From a bacterium (lineage in GTDB: Bacteria; Bacillota; Clostridia; Lachnospirales; Lachnospiraceae): a DNA stretch of 60,530 nt. Below the pieces are notes generated by a model that worked only from the letters and a program-made list of their open reading frames with translations, was not told where the DNA came from and ran no database searches. A program made the position numbers and the translations under genes. Where the stretch lies: contig JAQYCU010000059.1 of assembly GCA_028724545.1 (NCBI GenBank), positions 1 to 60,530 of the forward strand, written 5' to 3'. Below are positions 25,316 through 33,225 of this stretch, piece after piece (within the stretch, counting starts at the first letter, position 1; every line of letters begins with the position of its first letter).

Positions 25316-26785
25316 TTACTGCACGTCCTGCTCTAACATTTCGATTCCTTTACGGATACGCGCAAGTGACTCTTCCTTTCCAAGAATTTCCATAATCTCA
25401 TAAGCACCACCCGGTGTCATCTGTTTACCGGATACGGCTGTTCTGAGTGGCCAGAGCACACGTCCGTTTTTCAGTTCGTGTGCAGCAATATACTCTTTGC
25501 AGAGTGCTTCAATTGCCGGAATGGAATAATCATCTAACTCTTCCAGAAGTGGAAGCATATCTTTTAATACTTCCAGTGAATTTTCACTGTTTGTTTTCAT
25601 TTTCTTGTGCGTATACATCGCTGTATCATATTCCGGAAGTTCTTCAAAGAAATCAATTTTCTCTGTAATATCCGGGAATACTTCGATTCGTGTTTTTACC
25701 AGTTCAGCGATTTTTACCAAATCGTAATCCTTTGTAACGACTTTTTTGATAATAGGAAGTGCGTATTCTAAATAACGCTCCATATCCATCGCCTTGATAT
25801 ATTCGCCATTCATCCATTTGGCTTTTGTAATATCAAATACGGCAGGCGATTTGCTGATATGATGATAATCAAAAACCTCTTCCAGTTCTTTCAGGGAGAA
25901 GATTTCTCTGTCATCACTTGGACTCCATCCAAGCAGTGCCACAAAGTTTACAATGGCTTCCGGCAAAAATCCCTGCTCTAACAAATCTTCTACCGAAGAA
26001 TGTCCACTACGCTTTGACAGCTTTTTGTGGTTTTCATCCGTGATAATCGGACAATGCACATATTCCGGTACTTCCCATCCAAATGCCTCATACAGACGAT
26101 TGTATTTTGGAGCCGAAGAAAGGTATTCATTACCACGCACTACATGTGTTATATTCATCAAATGGTCATCCACTACATTTGCAAAATTGTAAGTCGGATA
26201 TCCGTCTGTCTTTATCAGAATCATATCATCTAACTCTTCATTGTCTACCGTAATATCTCCGTAAATCGCATCATGGAATGTAGTCGTGCCCGTCGTTGGG
26301 TTGTTCTGACGGATAACATACGGCATTCCTGCTGCCAGATTTGCCTCTACCTCTTCTTTGGAAAGCTGCAGACAATGTTTATCATATTTTGCAATTTCCT
26401 TGCCATCTTCTGTTGTATCAGATGCACGAAGGCCATCCAGCCGTTCCTTTGTACAGAAACAATAATAGGCTTCTCCTTTTTCTACTAACTGTTTGGCATA
26501 CTCCAGATAAACGCCACTTTCCATTCTCTCACTCTGGACATAAGGACCGTAACCACCATCTTTATCTGGTCCCTCGTCATGCTCTAACCCGGTCAGCTTC
26601 ATTGTATTATAAATAATATCTAATGCTTCCGGAACAAAGCGTTCCTGGTCGGTATCTTCAATACGAAGCACGAAAGTTCCTCCTTCATGCTTGGCAATTA
26701 AATACTCATATAATGCTGTTCTAAGGTTTCCTACATGCATTCTGCCCGTTGGGCTTGGTGCAAATCGTGTTCTAATTTTGCTCAT
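25316..26785 (-). CDS. gltX: Glutamate--tRNA ligase
   Basis: The 489-residue class I aminoacyl-tRNA synthetase starts [20 protein letters not shown]. The HIGH motif is HVGN, and the KMSKS loop is KKLSKRSG (about 253). The zinc-region remnant [12 protein letters not shown] and the anticodon-binding C-terminal domain are present. In bacteria with GatCAB it may also charge tRNA-Gln. Start: ATG 26783-26785 behind TGGAGGCTATT; an upstream ATG four codons earlier overlaps that site. It is 13 bases downstream of the sirtuin-like gene, so the two are one transcript. Confidence 0.97.
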   Translation of the reverse strand: MSKIRTRFAPSPTGRMHVGNLRTALYEYLIAKHEGGTFVLRIEDTDQERFVPEALDIIYNTMKLTGLEHDEGPDKDGGYGPYVQSERMESGVYLEYAKQLVEKGEAYYCFCTKERLDGLRASDTTEDGKEIAKYDKHCLQLSKEEVEANLAAGMPYVIRQNNPTTGTTTFHDAIYGDITVDNEELDDMILIKTDGYPTYNFANVVDDHLMNITHVVRGNEYLSSAPKYNRLYEAFGWEVPEYVHCPIITDENHKKLSKRSGHSSVEDLLEQGFLPEAIVNFVALLGWSPSDDREIFSLKELEEVFDYHHISKSPAVFDITKAKWMNGEYIKAMDMERYLEYALPIIKKVVTKDYDLVKIAELVKTRIEVFPDITEKIDFFEELPEYDTAMYTHKKMKTNSENSLEVLKDMLPLLEELDDYSIPAIEALCKEYIAAHELKNGRVLWPLRTAVSGKQMTPGGAYEIMEILGKEESLARIRKGIEMLEQDVQ

Positions 26786-26798
26786 AATAGCCTCCATG

Positions 26799-27566
26799 TT
26801 ACTCTTTTTTTATATCATCCTGTATCTTATCATAATCCGTTACATATGTATAGATATCGGAAATATTTCCATATGCACGATAATTTGCTCTTTCATCTCC
26901 CGTTTTCTCTTCGGTGTTAATCAGAATCATCTTATTGCCTTCATAATAACGAAGCATATTTGCCCATGTGACAGAATTTAAAGAAATTCCCAGAACAATA
27001 AGCACATCTGCCTCTTCTATGGCATTGCTGGCTTTCGTAAGACGTCCGTTGTCAATCATTTCTCCAAACAAGGTAAATCCCGGACGCAATGTCACACCAC
27101 ATACATCACATTTCGGAATACCGTCTGATTTCCGGATATAATCAGAGCCAAAAACCTTTCCACAGATAGGACAACGGTTTTCTTCTGCTGAACCGTACAG
27201 TTCAACAACTTCTTCGCAGCCTGCCTTCTGATAATTGCCATAAATCATTCGTGTGACAACCGTTTTTACTTTTCCTGCCCTTTCCAGTGCTGCCGTCGCT
27301 TTATATACATTTGACGGCTTTTTCTTGCTGTCATCCAAAATAACATTTTTGTAGTAATCATAAAATGTATCGACACGGCGGGAAAAGAAAAGAGAGGAAA
27401 CGATTTCATCTCCGGAATAACCGTATTTTTCTTCTACTTCATATACAATCTTTTCTCCACGAATACCATTTAATCCGGCTTCATGCAAGACTTCACTTCC
27501 ACTTACCAACACAATGTTATTACTCGAACGAATCACTTCTCTTATTTTATCTAACTTCTGTTCCAT
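26799..27566 (-). CDS. Sirtuin-like protein with lost catalytic residues
   Basis: The 255-residue protein has the Sir2 frame: a four-cysteine zinc site (C132, C135, C153, C156 in CPIC and CDVC), [10 protein letters not shown] (compare P.VV.FGE), and [16 protein letters not shown] (compare GTSL.V.P). The key NAD/catalytic motifs are replaced. GAGIS is VSGSE (21-25), TQNID.LH is VTRMIYGN (104-111), and the catalytic His of ELHG is Tyr124 in ELYG. It should therefore not deacetylate in the normal way; it may bind a nucleotide or ligand. It lies in one operon with gltX and behind a cytidylate-kinase-like gene. Start ATG after GAGGGGAGGAACCGTT. Confidence 0.8.
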   Translation of the reverse strand: MEQKLDKIREVIRSSNNIVLVSGSEVLHEAGLNGIRGEKIVYEVEEKYGYSGDEIVSSLFFSRRVDTFYDYYKNVILDDSKKKPSNVYKATAALERAGKVKTVVTRMIYGNYQKAGCEEVVELYGSAEENRCPICGKVFGSDYIRKSDGIPKCDVCGVTLRPGFTLFGEMIDNGRLTKASNAIEEADVLIVLGISLNSVTWANMLRYYEGNKMILINTEEKTGDERANYRAYGNISDIYTYVTDYDKIQDDIKKE

Positions 27567-27618
27567 AACGGTTCCTCCCCTCGTATGGTATAAGATGCTT
27601 ATGAATGTGATTAACTGT

Positions 27619-28227
27619 TTACTCTCCTAAATATGTGCAGATACACTCAACAGTTTTGTCTATGCCTGAAATATCGCTTCTGATGACCAAATCATAGTTA
27701 TTCAGATTCGTCCACTTTTCTCCTACATGGTAATTGTAATAATTTCCCCGGCGTTTGTCATTTTTTATGATAAATTCTGCTGCTTTCTTCTCATCGATGC
27801 CATAATTTTCAATGGCACGTTTCAAACGGTAATCCATTGATGCACTGACAAAAATATTGAAAACATTTTCCTGTTCTTTCAGAACATAGTCTGCGCATCT
27901 GCCAACGATAACGCACGGCCCTTCCTTCGCAACCTTACGAATGACATCTGACTGTGCCAGAAATATTCTGTCGTCCAGCGACAGTCCGGCAAAACCAAAA
28001 TCCTGATTACCGTATACATTAATGCCCATTGCCAAAGAATACAAAAGACTGTTGGTTGCTTTTTCTTCTGCTTTTTCAAAGGTTTCTTCTGCAAATCCAC
28101 TTTCTTTTGCAGCACGGGTAATTAATTCGTTATCATAAAATGGTATGTCATATTTTTTGGCGATTTTTTCGCCAATTTCACGTCCTCCACTTCCGTATTG
28201 TCTTCCGATTGTAATTACTTTGTTCAT
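27619..28227 (-). CDS. Cytidylate-kinase-like family protein
   Basis: The 202-residue P-loop protein (MNKVITIGRQYGSGGREIGE) fits the cytidylate kinase-like family common in Clostridia. It has the GRQYGSGG nucleotide loop at 8-15, PFYDNELI, GRCADYVL (about 106-113), FVSASMDYRLKRAI and NDKRRGNYYNYHVGEKW. True CMP kinases (about 220 residues) share the fold; the substrate of this subfamily is not established. It precedes the sirtuin-like gene by 52 bases and follows a terminator. A GAAAGGTGGGAGCGAT site precedes the ATG. Confidence 0.85.
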   Translation of the reverse strand: MNKVITIGRQYGSGGREIGEKIAKKYDIPFYDNELITRAAKESGFAEETFEKAEEKATNSLLYSLAMGINVYGNQDFGFAGLSLDDRIFLAQSDVIRKVAKEGPCVIVGRCADYVLKEQENVFNIFVSASMDYRLKRAIENYGIDEKKAAEFIIKNDKRRGNYYNYHVGEKWTNLNNYDLVIRSDISGIDKTVECICTYLGE

Positions 28228-28267
28228 ATCGCTCCCACCTTTCTTAGGATTATGACCTATCTGACAA

Positions 28268-28302
28268 GAAAACAGTTACCCGGTATTCAGTAACTGTTTC
28301 CT
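28268..28302 (-). terminator. Terminator behind the flagellin-like gene
   Basis: On the minus strand AAACAGTTAC / GTAACTGTTT form a perfect 10-bp stem with a 10-base loop, followed by TCTTG after TTT. The U-tract is short but position and stem fit. Confidence 0.75.
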
Positions 28303-28324
28303 CCTCTTTGAGTTAATTTGTGAC

Positions 28325-29083
28325 TTACATATAAAACATTGAAAGTTTCTTCTGCTCCATTTCAGACTGCTTTTTCTGCATCATAAAACGGTATGTCTGA
28401 AGAACCTGGTTTTTCTTGAGTTCTGTTACCATTTCTGCAATATCGGTATCTTCCATCCTGCCCACGGCAGAAGTCAACTGGTAGGCAGTGTTTGTGTTAT
28501 AGCCAATGGCATATCCCAATGCATTGCTTTGTGCCCCGATACTGCTTCTGTTTTCGGATACTTTCTGAATTGCCTTATCAATGGTTTTGATGGAAAACTT
28601 TCCGGTCACATCAAAATCGGCAATTCCCAGTGCCTCTAAAGTAGCATTACCGGTATCCAATGACATTCCGGAACCGTCACTGCCTGTTGCAATGTGCATA
28701 CCGTGATTCGAGCCATCCAGAAGATTTTTGGTGTTAAACTGCGTGTTACTGGCAATATCTGAAATACCCTGCTTTAATTGCTCGATTTCACCCTGGATGA
28801 TTTTACGGTCGCCATCTGATAATGTGGCTGAGTTGGATGCTTTCACTGCCAGTTCACGCATTCGTGATAACTGGTCACCGATGCTGCTTAGTGCTGCGTC
28901 CGAAATATTCAAAACGGACTGTCCATCCTGTGCATTGCGTGTACCTGCCTGATAACCGGCTATCTGGCTTTTTCCCCGCTGGATAACGGCTGACTCTGCC
29001 GGTCCGTCAGCAGCACGCAGGATACTTTTTCCACTCGAAATCTGACTGTAGTAATTTTGACTGATACTTGAAATACTGCTCAT
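28325..29083 (-). CDS. Short flagellin-family protein
   Basis: The 252-residue protein has the D0/D1 core of flagellins. The N-terminal part has SGKSILRAADGPAESAVI, QDGQSVLNISDAALSSIGDQ, LSRMRELAVKASN and NTQFNTKNLLDG. The C-terminal part has NRSSIGAQSNALGYAIGYNT and SAVGRMEDTDIAEMVTELKK. The N-terminus lacks about 20 residues of the usual flagellin start. There are no outer D2/D3 domains. The C-terminus ends RFMMQKKQSEMEQKKLSMFY instead of the usual LLR ending. No flagellar gene is near. It may be a minor filament protein or have another exported role. Ribosome binding site GAAGGAGGTGCCGAT. Confidence 0.85.
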   Translation of the reverse strand: MSSISSISQNYYSQISSGKSILRAADGPAESAVIQRGKSQIAGYQAGTRNAQDGQSVLNISDAALSSIGDQLSRMRELAVKASNSATLSDGDRKIIQGEIEQLKQGISDIASNTQFNTKNLLDGSNHGMHIATGSDGSGMSLDTGNATLEALGIADFDVTGKFSIKTIDKAIQKVSENRSSIGAQSNALGYAIGYNTNTAYQLTSAVGRMEDTDIAEMVTELKKNQVLQTYRFMMQKKQSEMEQKKLSMFYM

Positions 29084-29238
29084 ATCGGCACCTCCTTCCC
29101 CTTTCTGTATGGTCTTGCTGTCACGGGTAAGTCATAAATGTGTGACAATTAACTTATTACAATAAGTATAACATATTTGAAAGCATTTTTCATCCTAATT
29201 TTTCAAATAAGAGTTGGGGGTGTGGCACTTTAAAAGGC

Positions 29239-29458
29239 TGTGATGAAACAGACTTTCCTACAGCAGCACGCTCTCGCTTGGAAACAGATTTTGGCTGCTG
29301 CACACAGTTGGAGGGCTTGTGATGAAACAGACTTTCCTACAGCAGCACGCTCTCGCTTGGAAACAGACACAGTGGTGCATAAGTGGACTCAAAACGTCCA
29401 CTAAGCACCAGTGTCTGTTTGACAGCTGCTTTTAGGAAAATCTGTTTTCATCACAGCC
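29239..29458 (+). repeat. Palindromic element, type A (one partial and one full copy)
   Basis: A 50-base sequence is repeated exactly at 29239-29288 and 29318-29367. The second copy continues into a full hairpin (29316-29458, about 140 bases). Its inner arm AAACAGACAC.GTGGTGC pairs with GCACC.GTGTCTGTTT, capped by GTGGAC/GTCCAC, and its outer arm GTGATGAAACAGA pairs with TCTGTTTTCATCAC. An asymmetric internal loop contains ACGCTCTCGCT. The same element, inverted and with compensatory changes, is at 55775-55920. It contains no supported ORF. Confidence 0.9.
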
Positions 29459-29459
29459 A

Positions 29460-29644
29460 TTTACAAGTTGGCTGTTCTACTGGTTTCAGTAATCTGTTTC
29501 TGTTTTAAATCCAGAGTTTACAAATCGGCTTTTCCACTAGTTTCGGCATTTTATTTCTGTTTCAAGTCCAGCATATACAAAGTAGTTGCTCTACTGGTTT
29601 TGACATTTAATTTCTGCTTTAAATCTAGCATTTGCAAGTTGGCT
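29460..29644 (+). repeat. 57-bp tandem repeat, about 3.2 copies
   Basis: Copies start at 29460, 29517, 29574 and 29631 with an exact 57-base period. Each reads like TT(T/A)(A/G)CAA..(G/C)GCT.TTC(T/C)ACT(G/A)GTTT...TTTCTG(T/C)TT(T/C)AA(A/G)TC(C/T)AG. Because 57 is 3 x 19, a 70-codon frame (29468-29680) shows a 19-residue repeat, but it lacks an ATG and a ribosome binding site. The repeats fill the space between the type A and type B palindromes. Confidence 0.85.
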
Positions 29645-29669
29645 ACAACGCAAAGGTCTTCTGGTAAAA

Positions 29670-29744
29670 CCACGACCTGAATTGCCTGGCAGGGTTGCGC
29701 AGCGAGAGCGTGCCCTTGATAGAAAAGGGAGTCTATGCTGGCAG
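29670..29744 (-). repeat. Palindromic element, type B, shortened copy
   Basis: CCACGACCTGAATTGCCTG (29670-29688), TTGCGCAGCGAGAGCGT (29695-29711) and GATAGAAAAGGGA (29718-29730) match, in order, pieces of the complete type B element at 55478-55638 read on the minus strand. The middle of the hairpin is missing, so this is an internally deleted copy. It carries the shared ACGCTCTCGCT motif on the minus strand (29701-29711). Confidence 0.8.
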
Positions 29745-29808
29745 GTACAACAAAACAATTTCCGAAACAAACAGTTGCTTTTTCCTTCCCCCTGTGCTAT
29801 ATTGATAT

Positions 29809-29838
29809 TGTTCATATGAATAATTGTTCATATGAACA
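29809..29838 (+). promoter_or_regulatory. ArsR/SmtB-type operator in front of the metal ATPase gene
   Basis: TGTTCATATGAATAATTG followed by TTCATATGAACA forms two overlapping imperfect palindromes. The core ATATGAA..TTCATAT (29814-29833) is the pattern recognised by zinc/cadmium-sensing ArsR repressors such as SmtB and CzrA. It lies about 70 bases before the ATPase start, over the presumed promoter (TTGATA at 29802 or TAATAT at 29841). A candidate regulator is the ArsR protein at 37547-37891. Confidence 0.75.
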
Positions 29839-29906
29839 GATAATATGAAAACGATTTTCAATTTCCTGACATAAATTTTTATGCTATTTCAAAAAGGAGG
29901 CTGTTT

Positions 29907-32246
29907 ATGAAGAAAAAATATTCTATTACCGGCATTGACTGTGCTAACTGTGCAGCGAAATTAGAGCAGAAAATGAATGAACTGCCTGAAGTGAAACAGG
30001 TTGTACTTTCTTTTACTACCAGTCAGTTATATGTTGAGGCGCAAAATCCGGACAGTATTCTTCCAGAATTGCAGGCGTTGGCTGATAAAATGGAGCCTGG
30101 CACAAAAATAGAACCTTTGGCGAGAAATGTGGCAAAAAAACAGAATACAGAACATCACCACGAGCACTCGCATGACCATGAACACTGTGGCGAACACGGT
30201 CATGAACACAAGCATTGTGATGAGCATAAACGGGAACACTATGACGAGCATGAGCATTGCGACTGCCACAATAACAAACACAAGAACTGTCACGGAGGAC
30301 ATCACGACCACCAGAAATCCTGCGACTGCCACACGCATACACAGCAGGCAGAAAAAAGCAGTCCTGCGGGTATCCGGAAACTACGTCAGTTTATAGCAGA
30401 AAATTCTGACTTTATTACACTGCCTTCCGGTATTCTCTTTTTCCTGGCAGCAATGATTTTAGAGAATGTGCTGAAAATCAGTTCTTATCTGCCTGAAATT
30501 TGTTTTGTCATTTCTTACATTATTCTGGGTGGCAAAATTGTTGTAACTGCAATTAAAAATCTGTTTCGAGGAAAAGTATTTGATGAAAATTTCCTAATGA
30601 GCATTGCAACCGTCGGTGCTTTTATTGTTGGTGATTTTGCCGAGGCAGTAGGTGTTATGCTTTTCTACCGTATTGGCGAATTGTTTGAAGATATCGCCGT
30701 AAACAAAAGTAGAAAACAGATTATGGATGCCGTGGATATGCGTCCTGAAATTGTACGTCTTTATCAGGACGGAGTGGTGACAGAACTTCCACCGGAAGAA
30801 ATTCAAATCGGTGATTGCATCGAAATCCGTCCGGGTGACCGTATTCCGCTGGATGGTGTTGTTTTGGAAGGCGAAAGCCGTATTGATACTTCAGCCGTTA
30901 CCGGCGAACCTGTTCCGGTTGCCGTAAAAGCAGGCAGCCAAATCCTGTCGGGCTGCGTCAACACTTCCGGAATCTTATATCTAAAAGTTGAAAAAGCCTT
31001 AGAAGATTCTATGGTAACTCGTATTCTGGAAGCCGTTGAAAATGCAGCTGCTTCCAAGCCAAAAATGGACCGTTTTATCACAAAATTTGCACGCATCTAT
31101 ACTCCGTTTGTTGTTGTGCTGGCATTAGCAACAGCTATTGTCCCTTCTCTTTTTACAGGTAACTGGTCCTACTGGATTTATACGGCACTGACCTTTTTAA
31201 TTATCAGTTGTCCGTGTGCTTTGGTTTTAAGTGTTCCTCTTGCATTTTTTGCCGGAATCGGTGCCGGTTCCAAACGAGGGATTCTTTTTAAGGGAGGCGT
31301 TTCCCTGGAAACACTTGCTGACATCAAAGCCGTAGTAATGGATAAAACAGGAACGATTACGGAAGGAAATTTCAAAGTCGAGTCCATCACTGTCGCTTCT
31401 GGTTACACCGAGGATGAAGTGCTTTCGCTGGCAGCCAGTGCTGAAAGTGCATCAACCCACCCGATTGCCACCAGCATTTTAGAGGAAGCAAAAGTCAGAA
31501 ACTGTCTGGTAAGAAAGCCAAAAGAAGTTACCGAGTTTTCAGGCGAGGGAGTTGCTATTTCCCTTGATGACAAAAAAATTCTTTGTGGAAACCAGAAACT
31601 GTTAAACCGGTACAACATTGCTATACCGGAGGATAATACAAAAGGTGCCGGAACCGAAGTATTTGTCGCTTGTGAAAATGAATATGCCGGTAGAATCCAG
31701 ATTAACGATATTATCAAAAAGGATTCCAAAGAGGCGATTCGCGCGATTGCCTCAAAAGGTATCTACACGATTATGCTGACAGGTGACACCTACGAAAATG
31801 CGCAGGCAATTCAGCAGGCAACCGGAATCGATGAATTTTTTGCCCGCCAGATGCCGGAAGATAAATTAAACAATCTGCAGAAAATACGCGAGGAAAAAGG
31901 CAGTGTTATGTTTATCGGTGATGGCATTAACGATGCGCCGGTACTGGCCGGTGCTGATGTCGGTGCTGCAATGGGAAGTGGTGCTGATGCTGCCATAGAA
32001 GCAGCTGATGTTGTATTTATGACTTCGCGCCTGACAGCTCTCGTGGAAAGTTACCGGATTGCCAAAGCAACGGCACGAATTGCCAAACAAAATGTAATCT
32101 TCGCCCTTGCTGTCAAAGCTGCCATAATGGTTCTTGGCCTTTGTGGTATTGCTTCTATGTGGATGGCTGTTTTTGCAGACTCCGGTGTTGCTATGCTCTG
32201 TGTGCTGAACGCAATTCGTGTACTATATAAAAAATATGACAACTAA
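29907..32246 (+). CDS. Heavy-metal (Zn/Cd-type) P-type ATPase with His-rich N-terminus
   Basis: The 779-residue P1B ATPase has an N-terminal HMA metal-binding domain (GIDCANC, Cys12/Cys15). A His/Cys-rich stretch of about 66 residues follows (81-146; 23 His, 7 Cys). Then come the membrane part, actuator TGEP, CPC metal motif ISCPCALVLSVPLA, phosphorylation site DKTGTITEG and hinge GDGINDAPVLAGADVG. The CPC context and the ArsR/SmtB operator point to Zn(II)/Cd(II)/Pb(II) export (ZntA/CadA group) rather than copper. AAAAAGGAGGCTGTTT precedes the ATG. It is monocistronic, ending in a strong terminator. Confidence 0.93.
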   Translation: MKKKYSITGIDCANCAAKLEQKMNELPEVKQVVLSFTTSQLYVEAQNPDSILPELQALADKMEPGTKIEPLARNVAKKQNTEHHHEHSHDHEHCGEHGHEHKHCDEHKREHYDEHEHCDCHNNKHKNCHGGHHDHQKSCDCHTHTQQAEKSSPAGIRKLRQFIAENSDFITLPSGILFFLAAMILENVLKISSYLPEICFVISYIILGGKIVVTAIKNLFRGKVFDENFLMSIATVGAFIVGDFAEAVGVMLFYRIGELFEDIAVNKSRKQIMDAVDMRPEIVRLYQDGVVTELPPEEIQIGDCIEIRPGDRIPLDGVVLEGESRIDTSAVTGEPVPVAVKAGSQILSGCVNTSGILYLKVEKALEDSMVTRILEAVENAAASKPKMDRFITKFARIYTPFVVVLALATAIVPSLFTGNWSYWIYTALTFLIISCPCALVLSVPLAFFAGIGAGSKRGILFKGGVSLETLADIKAVVMDKTGTITEGNFKVESITVASGYTEDEVLSLAASAESASTHPIATSILEEAKVRNCLVRKPKEVTEFSGEGVAISLDDKKILCGNQKLLNRYNIAIPEDNTKGAGTEVFVACENEYAGRIQINDIIKKDSKEAIRAIASKGIYTIMLTGDTYENAQAIQQATGIDEFFARQMPEDKLNNLQKIREEKGSVMFIGDGINDAPVLAGADVGAAMGSGADAAIEAADVVFMTSRLTALVESYRIAKATARIAKQNVIFALAVKAAIMVLGLCGIASMWMAVFADSGVAMLCVLNAIRVLYKKYDN

Positions 32247-32262
32247 TTATAATATGATATAC

Positions 32263-32356
32263 GAGCCATTTTATTTTTCTATAAAATCTTGCAGAAAAAC
32301 GACAGTGTTTTTTCTGCAAAATTATAGAAAAAGTGAAAATGGCTCTTTTCTTTTTA
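32263..32356 (+). terminator. Terminator behind the metal ATPase
   Basis: A long hairpin pairs GAGCCATTTTA (from 32263) with TGAAAATGGCTC (ending 32345). Further in, TTTTTCTATAA pairs with TTATAGAAAAA and TTGCAGAAAA with TTTTCTGCAA. TTTTCTTTTT follows. Confidence 0.9.
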
Positions 32357-32489
32357 AGAATTATTTACAGAAAAATTTTTGAAAACATTTCTATTTTCTG
32401 GAATATCTGCTATGATAGATATGTTGTCTTAAATCTTATATAGCAAATATAGATTTGGGAAACGAACTTAGCATAAAGGAGATAGGAAT

Positions 32490-33203
32490 ATGAGTAATCA
32501 GAAAAAAATAAAACCGGGCAATATCATTATGGATTGCATCATTGCAGGAGCCGTTCTGGTATTGCTGATTGTATTAGGCACTACTTTCTGGGATAACAAG
32601 AAGGAAGACACAGCACAGGACAAGGCAAAGACCGAATCAACAGCATTACCGGCATCCATGCCAAAAGGAAATGGCATTGAAAATTATGAGTGTGTCATTA
32701 ATGATGAAAACAGCAACAATACTGTTTTTTATATTTCCTTCAACACAAACGATATGACATTTGAAGAAACACTGCTTGCAAAGGACCAGTCAAGCACACT
32801 GGACAAGGGCAGCTACAAAGAGGAAAACGGCAAGTACATTACCACTTCTGAAAAGTCCAAAAAAGAACATTCCTATGCAAAAGACGGTAATTATCTTGTT
32901 GTGGAAAGTGAATTATTTGAAGGCGAAGTGCCGGATGAGGATACTTTTAAAGGAACTTTTGTATATGAAGTGCCGGATGAAGTCAGGACGACCATTGCAT
33001 TTAACCTGGACGGAACCTATCAGCAGGAAGTTTTAAGTTATGCAGCAGGCACCGACTCACAGGACGCTAAGCAGGTAACAACCGGAACCTATAAAAGAAA
33101 AGGCAAATTTATACAGCGAAAAGCAGATAATAACGAGCCTTTGTTAGATTTCTATATTTATAACAACAAAATCAGTAATGCCTACTATAAACTAGTGAAA
33201 TAA
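32490..33203 (+). CDS. Membrane-anchored protein of unknown function
   Basis: The 237-residue product has a short basic head, one hydrophobic helix (about 12-34: NIIMDCIIAGAVLVLLIVLG), a charged linker and a beta-rich exterior domain. Two successive parts each contain GxYK/GTYKRKGK and end with a Tyr-rich strand (SNAYYKLVK), like a small lipocalin-type or DUF-type barrel. I do not recognise the family. It lies 22 bases before argJ, with only one promoter-like sequence (TTTCTA-17-TATGAT near 32390-32419), so the two are probably co-transcribed. AAAGGAGATAGGAAT precedes the ATG. Confidence 0.6.
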   Translation: MSNQKKIKPGNIIMDCIIAGAVLVLLIVLGTTFWDNKKEDTAQDKAKTESTALPASMPKGNGIENYECVINDENSNNTVFYISFNTNDMTFEETLLAKDQSSTLDKGSYKEENGKYITTSEKSKKEHSYAKDGNYLVVESELFEGEVPDEDTFKGTFVYEVPDEVRTTIAFNLDGTYQQEVLSYAAGTDSQDAKQVTTGTYKRKGKFIQRKADNNEPLLDFYIYNNKISNAYYKLVK

Positions 33204-33225
33204 ATGCAGAAAGGAATGACTTATT

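Noticed and set aside
29080-29100. Sigma-28 (flagellar) -10 box GCCGATAT at the flagellin start
   Set aside because: It overlaps the ribosome binding site and start codon, and no TAAA -35 lies at the required distance.
29468-29680. 70-residue coding region made of 19-residue repeats
   Set aside because: It has no ATG or ribosome binding site and simply follows from the 57-bp tandem repeat being a multiple of three.
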